From Spongiicolonus versatilis (lineage in GTDB: Bacteria > Pseudomonadota > Gammaproteobacteria > Arenicellales > Spongiicolonaceae), in the NCBI GenBank assembly GCA_028286165.1, contig JAPYMU010000139.1, forward strand, positions 1-14,419: a stretch of DNA of 14,419 bases, written 5' to 3'. How positions within the stretch are numbered: position 1 is the stretch's first letter; the number at the start of each line of letters is the position of its first letter. A program made the translations under genes and the position numbers. Shown piece by piece: positions 7,010 through 13,825 of the stretch. The notes under the pieces were generated by a model. It saw nothing but the letters and a program-made list of their open reading frames with translations. It made no database searches and had not been told where the DNA came from.

Positions 7010-8043
7010 TCCAAAATCTGCCGCAGCACGTCGGCCGCGTCCAGGCCGTAGGTCGGCGCGCCGAGGGTGCCGCCGATGCGCAGCGGAACGCTGAGGCCGC
7101 CGGGCAGGTGCACGCGCAGCAGGTAGTCGATGTGGCCGCCGGACAGCGCCACGGAACCGCCGCCGTCGGCGGTGAACCAGTGGCTGCTGATGCGCAGGTC
7201 GTGGTTGATGACGCTGCCGCCGCGCAGTTCCACCGTGGCGCTTAAGCGGTAGTCGCCGGCGGCGGGCCGGCCGCCGATGCCGGCTAAGGCGCCGCCGAGT
7301 CCGGGGAGCGCAATGCTGCCGGCGGCGGTGAGGGCGGCGGTGCCGCTGGCGGTGTTGATGATGTGGCCGGCGGAGGCGGAGGTGAGATCGGCGGAGGCAG
7401 AGGCGGCGACGGTGCCCCTGATGCCGGCGGCGTGCAGGGCGGCGGTGAACGGGTCCACAGTGACGGTGTCGCCCTCGGCGGTGACGGTGAAGTTGGCGTC
7501 GCTGATTGTGACCATGCCGGCGGCGGAGGCGGCGAGGCGCAATTCGCCGCCGCTGACGGTGATGCGGCGGATGAAGGGCGCGACCGCGGGCAGCCGGCCG
7601 CCAAAACCGGGGGCGGCAATGGAAAAATCGGTGCGGGCGGCAGCGCCTTCCCCCCCGGCGGCGGCCGGCAGGGCGAGGTTGAGTTGCAAACCGTCGACAG
7701 TGACCACCGCCGCGGTGCCGCGGTTATGCCACAAATCGGCCCACGGCAGGGTGAAGGTGAGGCGGTCAAACGCAACCGCGGTGGCGGCGTCAGCATCGCC
7801 GGGATACTGCAGGGCGGCGGCGGCGGAGGTGAGGGTGAGGGCGGGGAGGAAAGTGACGGCCGGGCGCTCCCGGAGGCTGAGCTGGTAGCCGCTTTCCACG
7901 CGCACCACCGCGGCGGCCGCATCACGCCAGTCGGCGAGTTTCAGCAGCGCGCCGGCGGCGATGGCCAGGGTGAGCGTCACCAGTGCGGCGGCGCCGATGA
8001 GAAAAACGGTGCACCGAAGAAAAAATTTCGCGGCGCGCTTCAT
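7006..8043 (-). CDS. short AsmA-family protein
   Basis: The 345-residue product begins with a Lys/Arg-rich cytoplasmic tip and one hydrophobic segment (about 9-33), so it should be anchored in the inner membrane with a large periplasmic part. The AsmA signature follows the anchor: DWRDAAAAVVRVESGYQL, then a proline-turn FLPALTLT. Repetitive Ala/Gly/Thr beta-strand sequence fills the middle. The end matches the AsmA C-terminal region: GSVALSGGHIDYLLRVHLPG, then VPLRIGGTLGAPTYGLD. It is much shorter than E. coli AsmA (617 residues). AsmA-type proteins form beta-groove folds, and several (TamB, YhdP, YdbH) are linked to phospholipid movement to the outer membrane; a like role here is inference. 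The ATG at 8043 shares one base with the yadH stop (TGATG), and the stop overlaps the next ATG. The 5' extension to 8136 is not family-like. Confidence 0.8.
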   Translation of the reverse strand: MKRAAKFFLRCTVFLIGAAALVTLTLAIAAGALLKLADWRDAAAAVVRVESGYQLSLRERPAVTFLPALTLTSAAAALQYPGDADAATAVAFDRLTFTLPWADLWHNRGTAAVVTVDGLQLNLALPAAAGGEGAAARTDFSIAAPGFGGRLPAVAPFIRRITVSGGELRLAASAAGMVTISDANFTVTAEGDTVTVDPFTAALHAAGIRGTVAASASADLTSASAGHIINTASGTAALTAAGSIALPGLGGALAGIGGRPAAGDYRLSATVELRGGSVINHDLRISSHWFTADGGGSVALSGGHIDYLLRVHLPGGLSVPLRIGGTLGAPTYGLDAADVLRQILE

Positions 8044-8810
8044 CAAGTGCGGATGCCGTGGCCGCGGTTTAACAGATACAGGCAGAACCAGGCGAGAAAA
8101 ATAATGGCGCCAAAAATAAGCGCGTAGGAACTCCACAGACTGATGTCGGAAACGCCGAGGAAACCGTAGCGGAAGGCGTTAATCATGTACAGAATCGGGT
8201 TGGCCAGGGACACGCCCTGCCAGAAATCGGGCAGCAGGCGGATGGAATAAAACACGCCGCCGAGGTAGGTGAGGGGCGTCAGAATAAACGTGGGCGCCAG
8301 GGCGATGTCGTCGAAGGTGCGCGCGTAGATGGCGTTAATCATGCCGGCCAGCGAGAACAGAACGGCGGTGAGAAACACGGTGCTGGCCAGCACCATGAAA
8401 TTGTGCACCCGCAACTCGGTGAACAGCAGCGACACCAGGGTGACCAGCACGCCGACGCACAGGCCGCGCGCCACGCCGCCGGTGACGTAGCCGACGATGA
8501 TGACCAGGTTGGTGGTGGGCGAGACCAGAATCTCCTCGATGAAATCCTGAAACTTGGCGCTGAAAAATGACGAGGACACGTTGGCGTAACTGGCGGTAAT
8601 CACCGACATCAGAATCAGCCCGGGGACGATGAAGTCAATGTACGGAAAGCCGCCCATCTCGCCGATGCGGCGGCCGATGAGGTTGCCGAAGATGACGAAG
8701 TACAACGTGGTGGTAATCACCGCCGGCACCAGCGCCTGCGTCCAGATGCGCAAAAAGCGCGTGACCTCCTTGCGCACAATGGTGGCGAGGGCGATGAGTT
8801 GCACGCGCAC
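8043..8810 (-). CDS. yadH: ABC-2 type permease, YadH-like
   Basis: This is the membrane subunit of an ABC-2 exporter. The 255-residue protein follows E. coli YadH along its whole length: KEVTRFLRIWTQALVPAVIT, TLYFVIFGNLIGRRIGEM, YANVSSSFFSAKFQDFIEE, TFDDIALAPTFILTPLTYLGG and ANPILYMINAFRYGFLG, with six hydrophobic helices. The substrate of YadGH is not established. The start is taken as GTG at 8810, two bases after the yadG stop; a second GTG at 8804 is also possible. The stop overlaps the asmA-like ATG, so ATPase, permease and AsmA-like protein should be made together. Length equals the family norm (about 256). Confidence 0.95.
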   Translation of the reverse strand: MRVQLIALATIVRKEVTRFLRIWTQALVPAVITTTLYFVIFGNLIGRRIGEMGGFPYIDFIVPGLILMSVITASYANVSSSFFSAKFQDFIEEILVSPTTNLVIIVGYVTGGVARGLCVGVLVTLVSLLFTELRVHNFMVLASTVFLTAVLFSLAGMINAIYARTFDDIALAPTFILTPLTYLGGVFYSIRLLPDFWQGVSLANPILYMINAFRYGFLGVSDISLWSSYALIFGAIIFLAWFCLYLLNRGHGIRT

Positions 8811-8812
8811 GG

Positions 8813-9775
<963 letters not shown>

Positions 9776-9784
9776 GATGGCGTA

Positions 9785-9813
9785 AGAATAGTGCGCGCGC
9801 GGTTTTTTTGCCA
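9785..9813 (-). promoter_or_regulatory. weak promoter candidate for yadG, near-leaderless
   Basis: On the minus strand TATTCT (9790-9785) is a fair -10 box. The -35 position 17 bases upstream holds only TGGCAA (9813-9808). A start about seven bases downstream would fall two or three bases before the yadG ATG, and no Shine-Dalgarno is present there, so the message could be almost leaderless. The call rests on one hexamer and is tentative. Confidence 0.3.
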
Positions 9814-9886
9814 GATGGCGGTGAGGGCGAGGGTGAAGGCGGGGCGAAAGCGGCCGGTTCGGGGGCAAGCGGATGAAAATTTAAAG

Positions 9887-9915
9887 TTGACTCACCTCCA
9901 GATGTGGGGCTTAAT
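9887..9915 (+). promoter_or_regulatory. promoter candidate of nrdJa-nrdJb
   Basis: TTGACT (9887-9892), a 17-base spacer and CTTAAT (9910-9915) resemble a sigma-70 promoter with a good -35 and a moderate -10. The predicted start near 9922 would put the NrdR box at about +5 to +20, a position where a bound repressor could block initiation. The rest of the yadG-nrdJa gap (9776-9886) holds a GGTGAGGGCGAGGGTGA-type tract and no further gene. Confidence 0.5.
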
Positions 9916-9926
9916 GGATTTGCGAG

Positions 9927-9942
9927 CCACAACATATTGTGG
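9927..9942. promoter_or_regulatory. NrdR box
   Basis: The 16-mer CCACAACATATTGTGG matches the NrdR-box consensus (acaCwAtATaTwGtgt) at 13 of 16 positions, including every strongly conserved one. It is extended by flanking bases into an inverted repeat AGCCACAA / TTGTGGCT around CATA. NrdR is the ATP/dATP-sensing repressor of ribonucleotide-reductase genes, and the box sits 57 bases before nrdJa. NrdR boxes usually come in pairs; the only candidate partner (9892-9907) keeps just the outer CAC and GTG. Confidence 0.75.
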
Positions 9943-9998
9943 CTGCCCGCTGACAAACAAAAATACAACTGCAGACAGCCGCAGAGGATTCCCCGCTC

Positions 9999-12233
9999 AT
10001 GACCCCGCCCAAAGCCCGCGCCGCCGCGACTCTGGAAACTTTGGAACCCCCGGCAGAGACGCCCCCCGCCAAAGCCAGCGGCGCAACAGCGGCCGCCGCC
10101 CCCGCCGCCAAAGCGATTCCCATAAAGCCGCCCGCCGCCCCGGCCGGCGCCCTCGGCATTCCCATGCAGGACGCATCGCTGGACATCTGGGACCGCAAAT
10201 ACCGCCTGAAGACCAAGTCCGGCCGGCCGGTGGATGCGACGCTGGACAACACATACCAAAGGGTGGCGCGCGCCCTGGCGGCGGTGGAGGAGAACGACCG
10301 CGAGCACTGGGCCGGGCAGTTTTTGTGGGCACTGCAAAACGGCGCCATCCCGGCCGGCCGCATCATGTCCAACGCCGGCGCCCTGGCCCACAAGCCGGCC
10401 ACCAGCACCATCAACTGCACCGTCTCCGGCACCGTGCACGACTCCATGGACGGCATTCTCACCTCGGTGCATGAGGCCGGCATGACGCTGAAGGCCGGCT
10501 GCGGCATCGGCTACGAGTTCTCCACCCTGCGCCCGCGCGGCGCTTTCGTCAGCGGCGCCGGCGCCCACACCTCCGGGCCGCTGTCGTTCATGGACATCTT
10601 CAACGCCATGTGCTTCACCGTGTCCTCGGCCGGCGGCCGGCGCGGCGCGCAGATGGCGACCTTTGACATCAGCCACCCGGACGTGGAGGACTTCATCCGC
10701 GCCAAGCGCGAGAACGGCCGCCTGCGGCAGTTCAACATGTCGTGCCTGATTAGCGACGAATTCCTCGCCGCGGTGCGCGACCGGGCGCCGTGGAAATTGG
10801 TCTTCCCCGCCGCCGCCCACGAAATTGAGGACGGCAAATGCGAAATTGTCTGGCGCCGCTGGCCGCGCCACCACCACGCCAACGGCGGCGATGCCTGCAC
10901 CACCGACGAGCAAGGCCGGGTGGCCTGCCGGGTGTACCGCACCATCCCGGCCGAGCGTTTGTGGAACCTCATCATGAACTCCACCTACGACTACGCCGAG
11001 CCGGGCTTCATTTTGGTGGACCGCATCAACGAAATGAACAACAACTGGTTCTGCGAGGAAATTCGCGCCACCAATCCCTGCGGTGAACAGCCGCTGCCGC
11101 CGTACGGCAGTTGCCTGCTGGGCTCAGTGAACCTCACCTGCTTTGTCAAGAATCCTTTCGCCGAAAACGCGCGCTTTGACTGGGACAAGTACCGCAAAGT
11201 GGTCGCCTGCTTCACCCGCATGCTGGACAACGTGGTGGAAATCAACGGCCTGCCGCTGCCCCGGCAGGTGGACGAAATCCGCCGCAAGCGCCGCCACGGC
11301 ATGGGCTTTCTGGGTCTCGGCTCCACCCTCGCCATGCTGCGGATGAAATACGGCGACGACGATTCCCTCGCCTTCACCGAGCGCGCGGCGCGCGAGATGG
11401 CCGAGGTGGGCTGGGAAACCGGCGTGGACCTGGCCCGCGAAAAGGGCCCGGCGCCGGTGCTGGCCGAGGAGTTCACCATCACCGCCGAAATGCTCAGCCT
11501 GCGCCCGGAGATGGCCGCCGACGGCATCAAAGTCGGCGACAAACTGCGCGGCGCCGAACTGCTGGCGCGCTACAGCCGCTACATGCAAAAGTTTCCGCGC
11601 CAACTCACCGAAAACATCGCCCGCCACGGCTGCCGCTTCACCCACCACACTTCCATCGCCCCCACCGGCACCATCAGCCTGTCCCTCGCCAACAACGCCA
11701 GCAACGGCATTGAACCGTCCTTCGCCCACCGCTACCACCGCAATGTCATCCGCGAAGGCCGCAAGAGCAAGGAAAAGGTGGAGGTGTTTTCCTGCGAGTT
11801 TCTCGCCTACCGCACGCTGGTGGACGCCGAGGCCGGCACCGACTCATTGCCCGATTATTTCGCCACCGCCGCCGACATCGCCCCGCGCCGGCACGTGGAC
11901 ATCCAGGCCGCGGCCCAGGCCTGGGTGGATTCCTCCATTTCCAAAACCGTCAACGTGCCCACCGATTTTGACTACGCCGAGTTCAAGGACGTGTACCTCC
12001 ACGCCCACCAGAAAGGCCTCAAAGGCTGCACCACCTTCCGCTACAACCCGCAGGCCTTCCAGGGCGTACTGGTCAAGGACCAGGACCTGAAGAAGACCGT
12101 CTACAGTTTCACCCTGGACAACGGCGAGACGGTGGAGTTGCGCGGCGACGAGGAGGTGGAATACGACGGCGAGGTGCACACCGCCGCCAATCTGTACGAC
12201 GCCCTCAAGGAGGGCTACTACGGCAAGTTCTGA
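9999..12233 (+). CDS. nrdJa: adenosylcobalamin-dependent ribonucleotide reductase, large chain
   Basis: This is the class II (B12-dependent) ribonucleotide reductase catalytic chain, which makes deoxyribonucleotides with or without oxygen. The 744-residue product has a Pro/Ala-rich N-terminal stretch of about 53 residues, then the family start IPMQDASLDIWDRKYRLKTK. Key residues are visible: C140 in STINCTVSG and C372 in YGSCLLGS, the likely active-site disulfide pair; N359, C361 and E363 in NPCGEQPL, with C361 the thiyl-radical cysteine; and the phosphate-binding TSIAPTGTISL. The protein ends at EGYYGKF without a Cys-rich tail, which is on the next gene, as in the split NrdJa/NrdJb of Pseudomonas. 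The ATG at 9999 has AGAGGA ten bases upstream. An NrdR box precedes it. No class I or III genes are seen in the window. Confidence 0.95.
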   Translation: MTPPKARAAATLETLEPPAETPPAKASGATAAAAPAAKAIPIKPPAAPAGALGIPMQDASLDIWDRKYRLKTKSGRPVDATLDNTYQRVARALAAVEENDREHWAGQFLWALQNGAIPAGRIMSNAGALAHKPATSTINCTVSGTVHDSMDGILTSVHEAGMTLKAGCGIGYEFSTLRPRGAFVSGAGAHTSGPLSFMDIFNAMCFTVSSAGGRRGAQMATFDISHPDVEDFIRAKRENGRLRQFNMSCLISDEFLAAVRDRAPWKLVFPAAAHEIEDGKCEIVWRRWPRHHHANGGDACTTDEQGRVACRVYRTIPAERLWNLIMNSTYDYAEPGFILVDRINEMNNNWFCEEIRATNPCGEQPLPPYGSCLLGSVNLTCFVKNPFAENARFDWDKYRKVVACFTRMLDNVVEINGLPLPRQVDEIRRKRRHGMGFLGLGSTLAMLRMKYGDDDSLAFTERAAREMAEVGWETGVDLAREKGPAPVLAEEFTITAEMLSLRPEMAADGIKVGDKLRGAELLARYSRYMQKFPRQLTENIARHGCRFTHHTSIAPTGTISLSLANNASNGIEPSFAHRYHRNVIREGRKSKEKVEVFSCEFLAYRTLVDAEAGTDSLPDYFATAADIAPRRHVDIQAAAQAWVDSSISKTVNVPTDFDYAEFKDVYLHAHQKGLKGCTTFRYNPQAFQGVLVKDQDLKKTVYSFTLDNGETVELRGDEEVEYDGEVHTAANLYDALKEGYYGKF

Positions 12234-12278
12234 GCGTCCACCCGCGCAACTCGCCACAGCGACATAACGAGGACTCCC

Positions 12279-12983
12279 ATGGTAACCAAAATCGACCACA
12301 CCATTGTGGACTACGAAGTCAACACCGCGCCATCCGCCGCCGCCGCCGCCGCCGCCGGGCCCGGCTCCACTTCCGAGTCCAAGCCGGCGGCCAACGTGGT
12401 GCACATGCACGAGCGGCTGAAGCGCCCCGAGGTTTTGCACGGCAGCACCTACAAAATCAAAACCCCGCAGTCGGAGCATGCGCTGTATGTCACCATCAAC
12501 GACATCGTGCTCAACCCCGGCACGCCCTACGAGAAGCGGCGGCCTTTTGAGATCTTCATCAACTCCAAAAATATGCAGCATTTTCAATGGATTGTGGCGC
12601 TGACGCGGATTATCTCGGCGGTTTTCCGCAAGGGCGGCGATGCCGCTTTTCTGGTGGAGGAGTTGCGCAGCGTGTTCGACCCCACCGGCGGGCACTGGGA
12701 CAAGGGCCGCTTTAAAAATTCCCTGGTCGCCGAAATCGGCGATGTCATGGAAGTGCACCTGCGCTCCATCGGCATCATCCGCGACCCCGAACTGAGCGAG
12801 GAGCAAAAGCAATTAATCGCCGACAAGAAAAAAGAACACGCGCGCCGCAGCGCCGCCGCCTCGGCCGCGCAAACCGGTTATCCGCCGCAGGCGCAAATGT
12901 GCGAGAAGTGTTTTACCCGCGCGGTGGTGTTCAGCGAAGGCTGCTTAACCTGCCTCAGTTGCGGCGATTCCAAGTGCGGTTAA
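12279..12983 (+). CDS. nrdJb: class II ribonucleotide reductase small C-terminal chain
   Basis: The 234-residue product corresponds to NrdJb, the separate C-terminal part of the split class II reductase. After an Ala-rich linker (about 15-40) comes the conserved TSCPD-like domain with GSTYKIKTPQSEHALYVTIN, RRPFEIFINSKNMQHFQWI and ALTRIISAVFRKGGD. The last 27 residues hold six cysteines (208, 211, 222, 225, 228, 233), which may bind metal and/or re-reduce the active-site disulfide of NrdJa. The ATG at 12279 has GAGGA five bases upstream. It lies 45 bases after nrdJa and should be on the same message. No convincing terminator follows; an AT-rich stretch starts about 30 bases downstream. Confidence 0.9.
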   Translation: MVTKIDHTIVDYEVNTAPSAAAAAAAGPGSTSESKPAANVVHMHERLKRPEVLHGSTYKIKTPQSEHALYVTINDIVLNPGTPYEKRRPFEIFINSKNMQHFQWIVALTRIISAVFRKGGDAAFLVEELRSVFDPTGGHWDKGRFKNSLVAEIGDVMEVHLRSIGIIRDPELSEEQKQLIADKKKEHARRSAAASAAQTGYPPQAQMCEKCFTRAVVFSEGCLTCLSCGDSKCG

Positions 12984-13088
12984 CGCACGTTGCCGGCGAA
13001 AAACAGTAAAAGCGTGGTAAAAAAAACACACTTTAATTAAAAAACCGTGCATGTGCCGCAAAAATTGCAAAACTTCCGCCGTTTTATG

Positions 13089-13116
13089 TTGACAGTCAAG
13101 CGTACGCGGTTAAACT
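13089..13116 (+). promoter_or_regulatory. promoter candidate P1 before the lysine-rich gene
   Basis: A perfect -35 TTGACA (13089-13094) is followed by a 16-base spacer and TAAACT (13111-13116), which keeps T1, A2 and T6 of the -10 box. AT-rich sequence lies upstream. The next gene on this strand is the lysine-rich protein, about 350 bases away. Confidence 0.55.
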
Positions 13117-13137
13117 CGCAGGCAAAGTTGGAGTCGG

Positions 13138-13166
13138 TTGACTCGCGCAGTTCACTGCGGTTAACT
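13138..13166 (+). promoter_or_regulatory. promoter candidate P2 with palindromic spacer
   Basis: TTGACT (13138-13143), a 17-base spacer and TTAACT (13161-13166). The spacer contains the inverted repeat CGCAGT-TC-ACTGCG (13146-13159), a possible operator between -35 and -10. P2 resembles P1 in both boxes and in the GCGGTTAA around the -10, as if one arose from the other by duplication. Confidence 0.5.
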
Positions 13167-13306
13167 TCCTCCAATTCGTTTTTTTGATGCGTGGAATTAA
13201 TTTTCCCGCCGAAAAAAACGCACCAGCAACAAAAATGACCGGCGGTATGCATCGTTTTACCCAGGCAATCAGGATGACATGGAAGGTGATCCGGCCTTGT
13301 CCCCGC

Positions 13307-13327
13307 AAAGGGGGCAGTCCCCTTTTT
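13307..13327 (+). terminator. possible attenuator or small-RNA terminator
   Basis: AAAGGGG, loop GCAGT, CCCCTTT, then TT: a 7-bp stem whose 3' arm runs into five T in total, followed by CCC. It lies about 150-200 bases after P1/P2 and 143 bases before the lysine-rich ATG. It could end a short RNA or attenuate the leader. The T-run is short, so efficiency is uncertain. Confidence 0.4.
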
Positions 13328-13361
13328 CCCCAGAATCCGGAGCGTCGTGCAATGAAGCGCG

Positions 13362-13392
13362 CCGCCGGGCTGTTGTGCAGCCCGCGCGGCGG
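13362..13392 (+). other. strong GC-rich hairpin in the leader
   Basis: CCGCC-GGGCTG, loop TTGTG, CAGCCC, a 3-4 base bulge (GCGC), then GGCGG. The inner six pairs are perfect, and the outer five extend the stem past the bulge. No T-run follows, so it is an RNA structure and not a terminator. It lies 63 bases before the AAAGGAGG of the lysine-rich gene. Confidence 0.45.
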
Positions 13393-13470
13393 CGGTTGTC
13401 GCAGGATGTTCGCGGTGTGTCATCCAACCCAACCCTAAACACAACTCTCCGAAAGGAGGAGGCTATCCTC

Positions 13471-13746
13471 ATGCCGAAAAAAAAGAAAAAGCGCGCGAAG
13501 AAAAAAGCCGCCAAAAAGGCGACGCGCAAAAAAGTGACCCGTAAAAAGGCCACGAAGAAAAAGGCCGCCAAGAAAAAGCGGCGCAAAGTCGCGCGCAAAA
13601 AGGCGACCAAAAAGAAAGCCAAGCGCAAGACGCGCAAAAAAGCCGGCAAGAAAAAAGCCGGCAAAAAAAAGGCTGGCCGCAAAAAGAAAAAAGCGGCCAA
13701 AAAAAGAAAGAAAAAGGCCAAAAAAAAGGCGGCAAAAAAAAAATAA
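13471..13746 (+). CDS. lysine-rich histone H1-like protein
   Basis: The 91-residue product is almost pure Lys, Arg and Ala: by my count 51 K, 10 R, 18 A, 5 T, 3 G, 2 V, plus the initial M and one P. It has no acidic, aromatic or sulfur residue apart from Met1. Short repeats are visible: (A/V)T(R/K)KK near 17-31 and KKKAG three times near 56-69. Such composition is known in bacterial histone H1-like and AlgP-type C-terminal tails, which bind DNA or RNA; nucleoid or nucleic-acid binding is inference. The ATG follows AAAGGAGGAGG by 11-12 bases, and the frame open upstream to 13279 has no such quality. Local base use is much more A-rich than the rest, with A-runs of 8, 8 and 10. A strong terminator follows. 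The gene appears to be transcribed alone. Confidence 0.8.
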   Translation: MPKKKKKRAKKKAAKKATRKKVTRKKATKKKAAKKKRRKVARKKATKKKAKRKTRKKAGKKKAGKKKAGRKKKKAAKKRKKKAKKKAAKKK

Positions 13747-13777
13747 GAAAGCGGGGATGAGAATTCCCCTGCCTTTC
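13747..13777 (+). other. hairpin directly after the lysine-rich stop
   Basis: GAAAG and GGGG pair with CCCC and CTTTC around a nine-base loop, with small internal bulges. It begins right after the stop codon and lacks a T-run (TAAAAACC follows), so it may stabilise the 3' end rather than terminate. The true terminator is next to it. Confidence 0.4.
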
Positions 13778-13790
13778 TAAAAACCTCACC

Positions 13791-13825
13791 GGGGCGCGCG
13801 ATGTTTCATCCGCGCCCCTTTTTTT
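13791..13825 (+). terminator. intrinsic terminator of the lysine-rich gene
   Basis: GGGGCGCG-C-GATG, loop TTT, CATC-CGCGCCCC: twelve pairs with one bulged base, followed by seven T (13819-13825). This is the clearest terminator on the + strand and ends the lysine-rich transcript 45-80 bases after its stop. Confidence 0.88.

Larger units (their letters stand above)
12984..13470 (+). other. 487-base intergenic region and long leader of the lysine-rich gene
   Basis: No believable protein gene is seen on either strand. The left third (to about 13080) is AT-rich, with runs of A and a TTTAATTAAAAAA stretch. Next come two promoter-like sequences in tandem, then a T-rich and A-rich part, a terminator-like hairpin (13307-13327), a strong GC hairpin (13362-13392), and finally AAAGGAGGAGG before the ATG at 13471. 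A transcript from either promoter would have a leader of about 300-350 bases. The short open frames here (for example 13184-13438) lack family resemblance and good translation signals. Confidence 0.6.

Noticed and set aside
9892..9907. Second NrdR box
   Set aside because: Only the outer CAC and GTG fit; the central AT-rich part is missing and the 35-base spacing is not typical.
12984..13080. Terminator directly after nrdJb
   Set aside because: A-runs and short complementary triplets are present, but no stem of convincing length followed by T.
13184..13438. 84-residue open frame on the plus strand before the lysine-rich gene
   Set aside because: TTG start without a Shine-Dalgarno; it runs through both hairpins and has no recognisable domain. 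The in-frame extension of the lysine-rich gene back to 13279 fails for the same reasons.
13037..13444. Cys-rich 135-residue open frame on the minus strand
   Set aside because: It covers the promoter and hairpin region of the opposite strand, has no family resemblance and no ribosome-binding site, and its composition follows the local bases.
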